Under the pieces are notes generated by a model that had not been told where the DNA came from, did no database searches, and saw nothing but the letters and a program-made list of their open reading frames with translations. Of a stretch of DNA of 64,000 bases, positions 23,251 through 36,785 are shown one piece after another. Numbering within the stretch: position 1 is the first letter of the stretch; each line of letters begins with the position of its first letter. The DNA is from Brachypodius melanocephalos (lineage: Eukaryota; Chordata; Aves; Passeriformes; Pycnonotidae), in contig VZSR01000242.1 in NCBI GenBank assembly GCA_013398615.1, forward strand, positions 434,001 through 498,000. Direction: 5' to 3'. Made by a program: the position numbers and the translations under genes.

Positions 23251-26200
23251 GAGCCCCCCAGACTCTGCCTTTCGGCCATCACGGGCACAATTTCCCAATT
23301 TAGTCCAGGCAGATTTTGGTCCTGCATACAGAGAGCAATGGAAAACTTGCCTCTGATTTTGCACCCAATCCAATTAGTTTCGGTCATGGTGACAAGTCCG
23401 GACATTTATCGATGAGAAAATACAAATATTGGCAATGCATGTCATGGCCTGTTTGCAGGCTGTGGGCTGTGTCCTCTGCCAAACTATCAGACAAACTGGC
23501 TTTTGTTCATTTGCCCAAATGTGATGGATTTATGGGTAAAGCATCTGTTCTCAAAGCTATAAAACAATCAGGGAGGCACATGGTTGTGACCACCACAGGC
23601 AGCCAGTGCTGTCTGTGAGGGCATTAGTGCTGCTTGCTTTGGGAGTCTGAGGAAGTGCTGGGGTCTGCAGGCAGAGCATCCCCAGGGGTGGACATCTCAC
23701 CTCCAGTGACAGGGCAAACCTGTGCCAGGAGGCCACCCAGACCTACTGAAATGTGGGGTGGGGCACTGTTACCCTAGGAGTTGCGACTTCCAGGACTCAC
23801 TCTTGCTGCTGGCCACTAAAAGCAAATGCATAAGCAAAGAAAAAAAATTCCCGTGAAGAGATCCCGCATCCCTGGGCACTGGGAACCTGGGACTGTCAGC
23901 TCGCAGACTGCTAGCAGAGCTGACTCTGTTAAATAGCCAAGCTGTGAGCGCAGTATGGTCAATGTGCAGACTTGGCCCCACTGCAGAGCAGCAATATGTG
24001 TATTTATATATATACACTGCTCTTTAAAAACGAAACCCATTTTCAGTGACTGGTTTTTAATCACCAGGAAGCTACATTGGAATTACCTCCTGAAGTGGGA
24101 AGCCATTTAGATTAATAGCAGGAAATTTGCTTGTGTGCCACTCTTGGGTTTCAGGGAGCCCTTTTCAGATTTTCAGGAGCCTTTTTCTTATGAATGATCT
24201 GTAAATACAACAGTGGACTCACAGAAGCACTGGCCATGCAAAGCTGCATTTGGCAGAGGAGCCCTTCGACTTTTCTCTCTTCAGAATTGCTTCTGTAGGG
24301 AGTTCCCTTTAAAGGAACTACATTTTCTCACTGATGAAAAAGGGCAATGTTGCATTTTTTATGAACAACAACAAAAAAATCAAATCCTTTTCAGAATAAA
24401 ATTTGCAACAATTCCACAATTCCGTTTCTCCCTGCACCTGGGACACTCATGAATGCCACCGGCCAGTGTTAGAACCTGTTGTGAGGCATTTAAATAGGTG
24501 GTAAATTACTTCTTGATTTTTCTCATTAAACTTTCATACCGGCTACTAAAGCCCCTTCTTTTCACTTCTGAGGGGATGAACTCAAAGTCTGCCGCTACTC
24601 CTGTCAGAGAAATGAAAGGGAACTTTCCACTCTGCTCCATTTCCCTGGAAATGACAAATCCTTGGCAGGCAGAGCCGGCAGAGCAAGCGCGTCCTGCAGC
24701 TCAACCAGGTGCCCACACGAGGACCAGGCACCCTGGCTATATTTAGGTTTCTGTGGGCTCCCACGTTACATCCAGTTTTTAGGGAAAAGCCAATTTCTCT
24801 CCCATCTCAGGCTCTAAATAAGCAATTAGGGATTCCGTTTCATGCAGAGTCGCGGCGCGCGCGGACAGCGCTGTGATGTTTTATTCAGCCGCCCCAAGGA
24901 TGGGAGCTGTAAAACGCATTGAGGAACGGATTTACTATTAGCTGCACTTTTAAGTAGGGCATTTCCAAGAGGGAAGGAGGCAGCTGGACTGGCAGAGCTG
25001 CTTGGGGATGGCAATGCAGAAAGCTCTGAGGCCTTTTCCGTGGCACCTGGAGAGGTGTACGAGTGGCCGGCGCTCTGGTGCGGGCACACTTTGGCTTCAG
25101 CCGAGCAAAACTCATTCTCAGGGACTGAGCACTATCAGAAAAGGGAACAAGAGCGTAACACAATAGTGCTGCCTATTCTTGTACCAAACCTGCTAAGGCC
25201 ACAATTAAAAACCCACACAGGCCTTCAGGGAAGAATTTTCAGCCTGTAAAATAATTTACCTGCTGCATTATGGGCCATTCTTATCACTCTTCATTTGTGA
25301 TTGGGGTATTTTTCTTTTTTAACCTTCACTCCATGCTTCCAGCTTTGCCAGCTTCAGAGGAGGCTTTTTCAAATGGCTCGAAACCCTACCTTTCCATGAG
25401 AATGAGCAGAAATTCTGCCTGTGCTGAGGCATCATTGCCTGGTTCTTGCCTTGCCAGGGGAGTGGGGAGCAGCCCTGAGCCCCTCATTGCTGGGCTTAAG
25501 CATAGCCTTAAGCACAATGCCCTGTGTGGGCAGCACCCACATCCTGGGGAATCACTCTGAGCATTTAAAGCTCTCTGCTTACAACAGGGTAGGGGCAGAA
25601 TTTGGAAAAAAACTGGACACAAGGTCAGTGTGTCCAAGGTCATGGCTGCTTAGAGAGGTCCTGCTTGCGTGGAGGGCAAATGTGAGCTGGGTGTCTCACC
25701 TGAGGGGCTCCACAAAGGCCAGCACCTCGTGAGGGCCAAGCTCTCTGGCCACTGAGGGTCAGGAGGGCCAGGACATCAAAAACTGGCACGCTGATTATGG
25801 TGGGGAGAGGGGCAGGGAGGAAAATTGAAAGGGCATGGCAGAAAAAGTGTTTTCTCCCCAGAGCGAGTGGCGCAGACAGTCCAGGTTGTTACACTCCCGG
25901 CTCCAAGTTCTGCCCGTATTCCAGCTCAAACAGTGGGACCTGCATTCCAGCCCCACGGGCACCCTGACCCCATGGGGCACACCGAGAGGGAGGAGGGCTG
26001 AGCCTGGGGAACCCCACGTGGAACTTCGTGGGGTGCAGCGGAAGCACAAGCCTTCCTGCCGGCCATGACCATGCTGTTATTGGAGCTCTGGCAATGAACA
26101 GTGCAGAGAAAGGAGAAAGTGCATCAGAAAATTCACAGTTAAGCTCTCATTTTTCAACAAAAGAGTTAACAACGTTCGTGCGTTAGGTCACTCATGCATC

Positions 26201-26404
26201 GCTGCCGTCAACTCCATTCCGTGAGGAAACGGGAATGGCAGGGCCTTGGCTACTGCTGGGACATGCACACACACACAGGACTCCTTCCCCCCAGTCCTCT
26301 AGGATACACTCCAAAACTTTAAATGGCTCAAAACCCTCTTTCCCCGATTGAAGCATTGTACTGGCTCCACACTGGCCTTACATTCCATTTTCTTTGCTAG
26401 CAAG

Positions 26405-26465
26405 CTCTTTTTTGGGTTGGTTTTTGGTTTTGGTTTGGTTTTTTTTTTTTTTTGGTTGGTTTAAT
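26405..26465 (+). repeat. Low-complexity GT-rich (GGTTTT-like) block
   Basis: Repeated GGTTTT/GGTTTGG words and a 15-base T run make a strand-asymmetric low-complexity stretch in intron 9. In the transcript sense it is A/C-rich. Confidence 0.8.
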
Positions 26466-28180
26466 TTCCTTTTTTCTTCCCCCAATTCATTTAAAATTGT
26501 TTTTGGAGAAAATCCATTTGGCTGTATTCATGCCCATGCATTTCTAGTCATTCACAGACATGCTCACTCCCATCGGACATCAGAAAGAACAAATGGCCAA
26601 CATACAGAAACACCTGGTATACTCCATACACACTCCAGCAACACAAGCTTGGAAAGAAATTCAGAGTCTTCATGGGAAAAGCACCCCACAAGGGCAAGCA
26701 GGGGGAATTCAGAACAAACTGGCTGGTTTTAAGGCAGGAAAGTTTGTGGCAGCTCGTTTGACTGGGATAGGTTGTCATTTCAGCTGGCCACCTCCCTGGC
26801 AGCAATCCTCCCCACGGAGGGGGGAAGTCCTCAAGTTAAAAACAGGCTTTTAATGGCTCCCTCAGAACAAAGAAAAAGCAGGAAAGACATCAGGAATTGC
26901 TTTAAAAAATGGGGCAAGGGCTCACCACAGAGCATCTGGCCAGTGTGTCCTCATTGCAGAGTCTAATACATGCCTAGACTGAGCATTTCCTGATGCAGAG
27001 ACACCTAGAAAAGATGTTGGGAGTTGTGCTATCATCTGGGCTACCTGATTTTTTTCAAATTTAGGGATCAACATCTAGCCACAAACAGGTAGCTATAAAA
27101 TCAGCAATGTTGGCTCTTGACATTTAACACACACAGGGAGATTGTCACACAGGCAAAACACAAGTGTGCCCCAAGATTTCTGATCTTTATGCCAAGTGGG
27201 AAAATGCACCCAGGTAGGGAAGTTATTTGTGATAAGAAGTGCAAGCCCCTCCACTTGATATGGCACTTTGCTACTGAATGATTGCTTCACTCAGTCCTGC
27301 CTCTGACCTCGCTCAAGCAACACCTCAAGGGGAGCAGGCAGGATAATGGGGTGCTCTGTGCTAGGGATATCTGTCAGTAAAAATTCAGTCAATTTATCAG
27401 AGCTAAAATAAACTAGAACAGCAAAGTCCAACATGAATTAGCTGTAATTAAAAATTGTCAGAAGTTTCGGTTCTTCAGCTGAAAAGTAAGCTTGTGCCAA
27501 AAAATGGGATGCTCAACTTCCAGCCTGCAGCGTGTACGTAGGCTTGCTGGGGAATGGAGGAAGCTCAGGAAGCTGTCAAGCTGTTAGCTAGACTGCCTCG
27601 AGCAGACGAGAAGGGTTACTTTGCTAGACTGCTATGCTGAGAGGAAAGTGTTGCTATTTGTTTTCCCAATCTCCTTCTGCAGTGTAATAACGCAAACTTC
27701 CCTGCCGACCTCGGAGGCGAGCGCTCCTCCGTGGAGCATCCCAGAATCCCCAGTGCTGCCCTATGCCGGCAGACCCACGGGATGCCCTGTCTTAGAAGCT
27801 AACTCAAAATGCAAGAAAAATGCTCAAAAAGCTAAAAAAGAAATACATAAGTATTTTTTTAAAAAATCTTTTTCATGTGTAAAGTGACTCTCTCAGTCAA
27901 TGGGTGGAGAACCACTTGGCATCAGTTGGACCTGGATGCCACTTCCATGGGGCTTGTGCTTGCCTGGCACCAGGATGATCAGCTGGGGAGCTCACAGCAG
28001 AAATGACAAGAGCAGACAGACTTTCCAGCCTTAGAACCCATGTTGTATTTATGAGATGAGTCCACCTGAAACACAGTTTTCCCTTGAAGACTCCAGTTCC
28101 CTTTTTGGCTTCCCCTTCCCAGGCTTGTCTTGCCACTCAGCAGGGCTGAGAAATAAGATAAACAGGAATGTGATACCAAC

Positions 28181-28213
28181 CGTGAACTGCCGGTTCTGTC
28201 GTCGCCGTTGTGT
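28181..28213 (-). CDS. CADM1: CADM1 exon 9: 33-nt optional stalk microexon
   Basis: This 33-nt exon encodes (D)TTATTEPAVH, which matches the optional insert known from longer CADM1 isoforms. It is phase 1 at both ends, so inclusion adds exactly 11 residues to the stalk. The acceptor GTGTGTAG has a strong pyrimidine tract (TTCTTCCCTTCCTCC), while the donor GTTGGT is far from consensus, fitting regulated inclusion. A TGCATG motif, the binding site of RBFOX splicing factors, lies upstream at 28264-28269. In the family this segment lies near the shedding region and adds O-glycosylation sites. Confidence 0.92.
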
Positions 28214-28263
28214 CTACACACGGGAACAGAGGATTGGAGGAAGGGAAGAAACAGGAGGAACAG

Positions 28264-28269
28264 CATGCA
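28264..28269 (-). promoter_or_regulatory. UGCAUG (RBFOX-type) motif upstream of exon 9
   Basis: The minus strand reads TGCATG 51-56 nt upstream of the 33-nt exon 9. Intronic UGCAUG just upstream of a cassette exon is generally associated with RBFOX-dependent skipping. Presence of the motif is certain; function is inferred. Confidence 0.5.
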
Positions 28270-31228
28270 AAAAAAGGGAAAATGGAAAAAATGGAACAGA
28301 TAATATATGAGCAAGCTTTCAAAGAACATTGCGTGACAAGCAATAATAAAATGAAAGGCAAAAAGCATTTGAAGTGAGTTGCACTGTTTAGAAGACATGC
28401 CTCCAGTTCAAAAGCTATGAGCCTGAGGAAAACAGTAAATTTTTTCTTTTTCCAGGTCTTTGCCAGAACAATTACTGGTGGTTGCAAAGTCAGGGGAACA
28501 GGAGACAGGAGAGAACACTGACACCAACAGTTTGGTTGGTGGGGACAAAACAGAAGCTCCAGAGCAGGATGAGGAGCTGAGGCTCGGCACGTCGCTGTTA
28601 CACACTCAAACATTGCCTTGTAGGAGCACCCATGGCCAGGGAACGGTCTGCTCCTGCCTCTCCTCCAGCTTCCCAGCCACCACCTGCATGATAAACCATT
28701 TTTTTCAGCATAAAATACGTTCTAGAACTGGCAACCGTGGACGAACATTACCAGTCCCTCTGCTGCAGCAGGTACCTGGTTGAACAGCTATGGATAATTA
28801 AAATATCTTGGATTTTATTTGCTGGTTAGTCTGAAGCTGACTCTACTCCATATGGACTACATCCCACTGGAGATTTCTTGGGGGGCACTGCCTTGCCAAT
28901 GGAGAGATGCTTTGTCTCTTCCAGGTGTTTGCAACAGGCAGTTTTAAAAGACTGACCCAAATCTGCAGGCTTTTTCTGACAGTTATTTCCTCCACACCAA
29001 TAGGTCTAAACCAAATGTAACCACATTGCCCAAATTTACTGGCTTATTTAATTGCTGGAGGGCGTTCTTTCCATCTGGAGGTAGGTATTCCGTGGCAGGG
29101 GTCAGTGGCTGGGGCGAGCTGGCTCCTCTAGGACGTGTCACGGAAATAAATCCCTGGAGCCAGGAGCCCAGCCCAGGTTGGAGGCAGGCAGTGTTTGGGT
29201 GAGTACCAGCTGAGTGAGTGCACAGCAGCTCTGCACTGCACGGCCTGGCCCTGCACAGCAGCCTGGAGCTTGGGTTTTGCAGCAACGACAGACAATTCAC
29301 AGCGGCGTTTCCCCTCGGTGACATGCTGGCAGACAACCCAGGGATGGGTCCCCTGCGTGGGCAGAGGCAGCAGTGGAAAAAGGAGGACCTGTTTCTTGGC
29401 AATTTAGCTGAGGACAGCCCAGGGCTGAATTCCTGAAGCAGCAGCAGAGACAAGAATCATACAAGGAATACACAATACTTACAGATACAAGGTCTACATG
29501 CTTTAATTATGGAAGCAAAACAAATAAACCCTGCACAGTTTAACAAACTGCACCAAGATTTGCATAATAGATTATCAAGTTGTCATTAGCCTGTTTCCAC
29601 TGCCAACATAGGCTGTTCTCATCTTGGCAACCAAATCTAAGGCACCCTCAAGGAGGCCAGCCCTTGTTCTCCTGCAGGAGCTCTGGGGGCTACAAGGGAA
29701 ACCTCCCAAAGCCACCAAGGAGACCAAGAGCGGGGCTTTGCTTTAGTTTTTGGGTAGCAATCCCCGTTTGTTTTAACCAAGCAAATGGTAAAAGGGGAAA
29801 TGGTGGTGGAGGTGGGGGGAAAGCCATTGTTTAGAAGGGGTTGTTAAAACTGAGTATTAATTCCTGAGATAGCATCTTGGCATCTATAAATAGTCTCAAT
29901 TTACTGTCTTCCTGAAATAGAAAAAGTTATGTCAGCTTTTACACTAAATAGAGAATCTGCTGGAAGCAAACTTGTATTGATGTGCTGGAAGAGATTATTA
30001 GTCAAGAAACAGTGCAAACTGGACAGTGCAGCTCGCTTCCCCGTCCGGGGACAGAGACCGACAGGTTACACAAAATAAAGTTCTCAAGCGGTTGTAAGTG
30101 CGAACAAATATCCACGTCAAACAACATGTTGGCTGCAGCTGGAATGACAAAGTTATGATTAGCAAATGGCTTGGATGGTTGCAATAGGAAACACAGACCG
30201 GTTAAAGTTTAGAGTGAGCTTTTGGGGAGTCCTGCTCAGTCCCAGTCTTCTCTGGGAAGAAGGGCTGTACACACCAGTGCTCCGGAGGGAAGGACCCCGT
30301 GTTAAAGACACGAACGCGCTGACACTGGCCAGTGTCTGATCATCACGCGGCAAAGGAGAGAAAACGGTCACTGGTGGTACCAAACCGGTGCATTCCTGTG
30401 AATCCGTGTGCATCCTGGCCACTGCCACTCCTCGCCCAGGAAGGGACATCCCGGCCCTGCAAAGCTGCTGCTCACACAACCCGTAACTTTAGGCTGCACT
30501 GGCTAGCTTGGAAGGTGCTTTCCTGAATCCTGGGTATGTGCCACCAGCTTCTGCTTTGCTTTCAAGAACAGCCAAACTTCCATGTCAGAGCAGGCACACA
30601 GCACTCCAGGGATCAGCCTTCTGCCCCATGTCCTACAACAAAAACCATCTCTTCTCCTCAAATGCTGACCTACAAGAAGTCTTTGATACACTCCTGACCT
30701 AATTAATGTTGACCAAAGCCAAGGAAAGGCTCTGCCATCACAAAAAAAGCACTGTTCTGGTCCCAAAGCCATTGACATGCAGAACGGCTACACAATCACC
30801 CAAGGCTGATGGCTATCATTTAAAAAAGAAAGCTGGTGATGAAGAATGGGCTGGTTTACCAGCAGGAAAGCCAAGAGGACGTAGAAATCACATAACCAAA
30901 AAGCTCAATTGGGATTTTCTATCTTAATATCAAGGCTTCTCTTCCCAATGCCAATCAGGAAGAGAACCAAACACGCTGTTCATGAGAAGTAGAACAATGC
31001 CAAAGCCTTCCAAAATCTTCGTGTACAAAAGCTCCTCAGAGGCCTGGTTTATAGTTACAGAAGGTACCCAAGGGAGTAACTGTTGGCCTCTACAAAGCTA
31101 CAAATTTCACTTTATGGGGATTTCTGTGTAGCACTGGCCATAAGAAATAAATATCTGCCAGCTAAGACAACTCAGATGACACCCAAGCTCTAGGCACTCA
31201 CCACCTCATTAGGCAGCTACACAGGGGC

Positions 31229-31256
31229 ACACACACATATACACACACATATTTAT
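31229..31256 (+). repeat. Imperfect (CA)n/(TA) microsatellite
   Basis: ACACACACATATACACACAC followed by ATATTTAT forms a short imperfect dinucleotide stretch in intron 8. Confidence 0.75.
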
Positions 31257-34200
31257 AAAATTACTGCATGGAGGCAGCTGGGCAACATTTCTCAGAGTTA
31301 CGAGCTCCACCGCTGAGCCTCCTCGTTTTCTCAAATGGATTCTCTCCAACTTCAAACTGTTTGCAGAGTGTGACAGACCAGGCCCTTTAAACTTGGCCGT
31401 AATTAGCCCACAGCCTCAAACAGAACAAGCACGATGGAGGAATATTAAAACCTCAGCAGCAAAATTTAATTCCCCTGGTCGAATGCTGCAGCTGCAGTGC
31501 TGCAGCCTTGCAGGGGTACTCAGTGCTGGGGCTGAGGAGCACACACAGAATTACAGCAGCACATCCAGAAAATAACGGCAAAACACGCTGCTGCCTTTTA
31601 AATTTGAAGAGGCTTTAGCAAGTATAGATATACATTCAATATATTGCTTTTTAAATTGCTTTCTGAACTGAAACCAAAAGCCAATCTGATCCCTGACGCG
31701 TGGAGCTCTTATTCTTCCCGATTTTCCAGACTACTTCACATGTACTGACCGGGGCAAATGTGAATTCCTGCACGTTGCTGCCTTCCCAGCAGCCTGAGGG
31801 AACAGCACTGCAAAGGGATGCCTGCTTTGGTTCAGGTCCTTGGGGCTGATGAAAAGGCCTACAAAACCCTGGCATTCCCCTGGATCAAACTCCTGTGGGA
31901 CACCAGCACAGATGTCACATCCCACAGCAATGAGAGCTGAGGGGTGATGGGGCTCAAACACCAGAGCGCGGTGGCACATCCATCCTCTCCCTCACCACGA
32001 GCTCCTCCAGGATGGATGGAGATGTCCTTTGCATTCCAAAGCCCCTGATCTGCTCCGTACAGGGCTCCAGGTTGGTGCTGAGTGCCCTGGTCCAGGTGTG
32101 CTGCAATGGGCTCTGGGGACAGCTTGATTAGCAGACCAGATGTTTCACAAAAATCATCACAATCTGTATGGATGTTGTGTGTGACCAGAAGGAAAATAGT
32201 CTGAGATTAGCACAGTGGCTCCAGCCATGCTTTTGCATGTTTCTCCATACAGATTTGGGAGGATTTGGCTTTGATTTCAAGCCCAAGCTTGCACACACCC
32301 CATGCTTCTGCTCAGCAGGATGATGGTTTGTGCACAGCTTATGCTGTGTCACCAAAGGTAAGGCCATGTATGACACAGGTCCTGCCTGCTACTGGCTGGA
32401 CATGGCACTGAAAGACTAAATTTTATTTCATTTAATTTTCTGTCCCAAGTCTGTCAGCTCTGCCTTTAGCTCCTTTAATGTGGACACATCGTGGATGAAA
32501 ATGTCAGAAAGACGTAGAATCATCTTTAAATTAACTTGACATTTTACCAGGGACAGGCAGAACCTTCAACAGAAAGCAGAAGTTAAATAATAAATAATTT
32601 GGGGGAACAAATCCCTGGGCTGCGTCCCTGCACAGTGGCATCAAGCACCTGAACATGTCACAACTCGACAGGAGCCTGGGAATGCTGAGAGCAAACTGGG
32701 AGCCCTGGCTGCTCCTGCTGATGTGCCCATCTCCTGATGGCAGTGTGGGCATGTCCACATCCCTGGAAATGCCAGAGACTGTAAGAGAGTCTAGACAGCT
32801 GAGCTGAAGCTGACCACTGTGAGCTGACTGGGGAGAAAATGTGTTTTTATAATTAAATTCTGTGTCAGCACCTGCAGCAGTCCCAGGCAGAAGTGGCCAT
32901 ACCTGAGCTGATGTCATGGTCCTGCCAGGATGTAGAGCTCTAACCATCCCCACGCTGCCTCTTCACCTCCCACAAACCCACTGCAAGGAAATCTCAGAAA
33001 AGGATGGCTGGGACTGCATTGTTCCTGCCCACCAGCCACTGAGATCACTGCTGGAACAAACCTCCTGCAACTGCAGCTTTTCACATCACCAGCTGCAATT
33101 AGGGAGGTGTGCTCCCCAGGAGACAGTGCCTGCCCCTGTGGGTGACAGCACAGTTCCACCACCATGTGCCCCTGCTCAAGGGCTGATATTCCAACTCAGC
33201 ATCAATTCTCAGCTCCTGCTTTGGAGCTCACTGGCTCCTGCACACCTCCAAACCAAAGACAGCTCGCTCCTGCTTGTACAAATCCTGAGCCTCAGGAAGG
33301 AACTCAGAGCTATTTCCACAGGATGGGCTCAGTGCTTTCCACACACATCCACTGAGGGGGCTGGAGCACCTCTGGGAATTCTCAAGTGAAAACCACTGCC
33401 TGCAATGTTATAGCCCCCTGAAATACACAAACACCCTCATCTGCTGCTCCGAGGGATCAGTGGGACTTAAAACACGCTCTAAATGAGCATTCCAGGGAGG
33501 ACATTGGGGGCCCCCAGCCCGCTGCTGCTGTAAAGGATGGAGAGCAGTGCCTTTGCAGGGTCAGCAGCATCCACTGCAGGGCTGGCAACACCGGCAACCT
33601 GCACGTGTCGCCCCCAGGTCTTCACCAAAACTGCTGCCAAGACACTTGTGCAATTCCACCTGTGGAGAAAGCGTGGGAAATGCAAATGTGCAGCCATGAA
33701 TGATGCCGTGGATCCTGGGAGGCAGCGAGGAGGCTGGGAAAGGCAGGCGAACGCTCCGCGCCGTGCCCCGAGATGAGGCTGGGCTGTGATTAAGGACTTT
33801 TATTTCCCAGGAAACAACAGCTGCCCAAGCCCAGCATTTCAAGGAGCAACTCCAGGGTAATTCAAATGATGCTGCTTGCTCTGCTGTATCGTATTGTACA
33901 TCTTAATGAAGAAAGCCACAAGGACAATTTAACTGATAAAAAAGGGCTCGGCAGCGATAACGGCTGAAACACCAAAGGATGGCCGGAATATCAATGCTGT
34001 TGGAGGATACATGGAAAAGATCAAGCTGTCATGCTGGAAATCTTTTCAAGCACCTACACTAAAGTGACAGAGGGAAAGCTCTAAAGGTCATGGTGTCTGG
34101 AAACTTCACCACTGCTCAGCTTGTCCTTCGCTGGAGAAAGCATCAGGTCAGCTTTCCAAGAGCTCCCCCAGAAACTTCCTGAACCAATAAATCAAAAGGA

Positions 34201-35998
34201 CAACTCCAAGGGCAGAATTTTCTAGGGTCACCTGCTAGAAACTGCTTCAGTGCAGCCTCTCTCCCCATGTTTTATTCAATTAAAGCAAGACAATTGTTTT
34301 TCAGAACTACTCCATGGTTCCAGGGGACATGAACTAGGTCAGGGTTAAACTAAAAGTAGGGGTCCAAAAGCAAAATAAAACAGATTTCAAGCCCACCTCA
34401 TCCTAAGGATTGGATTGCACTGGGCTGGCTCCAAATGCCTGGATTGCCAGCAGCTCAGAGAACACCCCGTTGGCTTCCACTTCTCCTCTGTCAGACGGGA
34501 AGAACACTGGAGCATTTGGGTGAGGATGGGAATTAAGGTATCAGGTGTCTCTCCAGGCTTTGAAAAGTGTTCCAACACTACTCTGCTATGTAATTCTAGA
34601 GATTGTGTTAATTTGACCTGATTCTTTCCAGCCACAAAGTCTCTTAAATACTGAAGGGCAGAAGTTGGTGTGGCTCCGTGCTCCTGAGCACTGACTGGGG
34701 AGGACACATGCACATCTCTGCAACTGAGGGAGGAGAAGCCTCAGCTGCTCTGGGTGGGAAAAGCACACTGAACATGGGCAGAGAATGGTAAGATGCATGT
34801 CAAGAAGACTCAGTGCCAGGGAAGAAAATAACAATTTCTCTTATCAGCATTAGCGAATCTTCTTCCGACAAATCGTGAGCAGGAACTGCTGGAATCAGGG
34901 AGCAATATCACATTTTCATTACTTTTCCAGCCTCCTCGGCAGTTCAAAGCCAACACAGAAAAGCATCAAGAAGGCAATGGAGACCCACTGGGTTCTGCCA
35001 CCAGAGTCTGAGATCCTCCACCACTGCAAACAAAGGTGAGAGAACAACGCTGGACAGTCAGGTGCTCCTTACCCCAAGGGAGCTCTGCCAGGCTGATGAC
35101 ATGGCCATTTCCGACTGCAAGAACCACTTCTCTCCCCTTCTTATTTTTAATATAAAAAAGCTGGAAAACTACGTGAAGGAAAGCCCAAAGGCTACTGAGC
35201 AAACACAGATGAGCTGCAGCACCTGCAGCAGGACAGCAAACAACCAAACAGCTGTTTATTGGGAAGAACCAACCACTGCTGTGGAACCTGACACAGCAGG
35301 TGAGGACAAGCGAGGACAGAACAGGCTTTGGAAGGCAGTGCTGGGGCTATCCCTAAAGTGACAGGCTGATAACAACCCAGTTCCCAGAAAAAGGACACTC
35401 ATTAAGGTTTGCAGGCACCAAGATTAACTGAAGGGGTCATCCAAGCACCAAGACACATTGTTCCTTCAGCCTTCCAAAATCCACTGAAAGCACGAGCAAT
35501 TACCGTCAAACAAAGAAACCTGTGAGCACGTCCTGCGGGGACACACCGCCGAGCTTCTTGCCAACAGCTCTCAGGGAGGCTTTGAGAAAGCTTCAAACCT
35601 CCTCTGAAACGAAAGCGGGTTAAGTCCAGAAACCAAAAACACGGAGAAAGGGAGAGCGATCCCAAGGTGGGTGGGTGGAGCTGGGGGTACCGGGAAGCAC
35701 CTGCAGGAGGAAGCGGAGCACGGCGAGGGCTGGCAGGGCGATGGTGGCCGCTGGTGTGGAAGGGCACGGTGGGAGAGACGCTTGGTGTCCGTGCCAGCGG
35801 GGCCTGCCTTGGGGGGCAAAAAGGAAAAGAAGCCACGAAACGCCCTGGGCAGGGTGGTGAGAGTCAGCTGAGCAGCGTCGTAAAAGCAAATAAAACGTGA
35901 AGGCATTTACACGCGGGGTGGTTTACAGCAACAGTAAACGTCGTGCCATTAGCTATTCAATGGTCCATCCTCACCTGCCGTTTGTCACCTCTGCCTCA

Positions 35999-36060
35999 AA
36001 AAAAAAAAACAAAAAAAACCCCACCAAACCAAAAAAAAACAAACCACAAAAAGCAGCAAG
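35999..36060 (+). repeat. A-rich low-complexity tract
   Basis: Runs of A broken by CC/ACC words; in the transcript sense this is a T/G-rich tract in intron 8. Confidence 0.8.
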
Positions 36061-36785
36061 CAAAAGCAAAAGCAGCGGTTGGAACAGGAAAGGTCAGAGA
36101 AATGACAATGTGAATGGTTACAAATAAATCAGAAGGGTTTTCCTGATGAGTCAGGTCTGTGAGGAGGTATGAGGATGTGTCAGAGAGAGGTGTCATGATC
36201 TTGCTGGTTGTTTTTATTCATCTTTTCTCGCAAGACATGGAAAATCTCACAAGCTGAAAGGCAGCTCCTCAAGAAGGGGCCTATGGATGGCATTCACTCA
36301 ATAAAAATGACTGGTGGAATTCCCTTTTCTGGGAGACTGAGGGAGAAGCTTATCACAGAGAAAGATCAACACCTTGGCATGAGAAAAAGCATCTTGAGTC
36401 ACATCAGGCAAACTGAATTGCCGAAGACCAAACTTTCTATAAATTGCCCAGAAATTGATAGTGACGGGGTGGAGGCTGAAACGACTGCCCGTGCTAAGGG
36501 AGCTCTAAGGCTGTTGGCATCCTGTATTTGAAGTACCCAGTGTTGGCCACCAGTAACTGAGTTAATCACTTTTCCTGCCATGACAATTCCCACATTTCAG
36601 GAACACCTACACCCACGGCAAGGACCATCAGACCAGGGCTCCTGCTTTGGGTGGGTGTATTCGAGGGAAAAAAAAATACTGCAAGTGATTGATTTGTTGT
36701 TTTTCCCCAGGCTTCATGCTCTGCTTATATACATAAAAGACAATAAACATTCAGGACATTTCCAATGGTTATGAAGGTACCATAC

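Larger units (their letters stand above)
22999..28180 (-). other. CADM1 intron 9
   Basis: An intron of 5.2 kb between the two optional stalk exons. It holds a TGCATG motif (minus strand) at 23245-23250, a small CpG-dense patch around 24848-24875 and a low-complexity GT-rich block at 26405-26465. No coding sequence or repeat family was recognised with confidence. Confidence 0.9.
28214..36785 (-). other. CADM1 intron 8
   Basis: An intron of 8.6 kb. Upstream of exon 9 it carries a strong pyrimidine tract and a TGCATG at 28264-28269. Elsewhere it has an imperfect CA/TA stretch at 31229-31256, a moderately CpG-rich segment around 35500-35890 and an A-rich tract at 36000-36060. No coding exon was recognised. 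Confidence 0.9.

Noticed and set aside
28137..28613. 158-residue minus-strand open frame
   Set aside because: Only its 33-nt exon 9 portion (TTATTEPAVH) is real; the rest is read-through of the upstream intron, including its pyrimidine tract.
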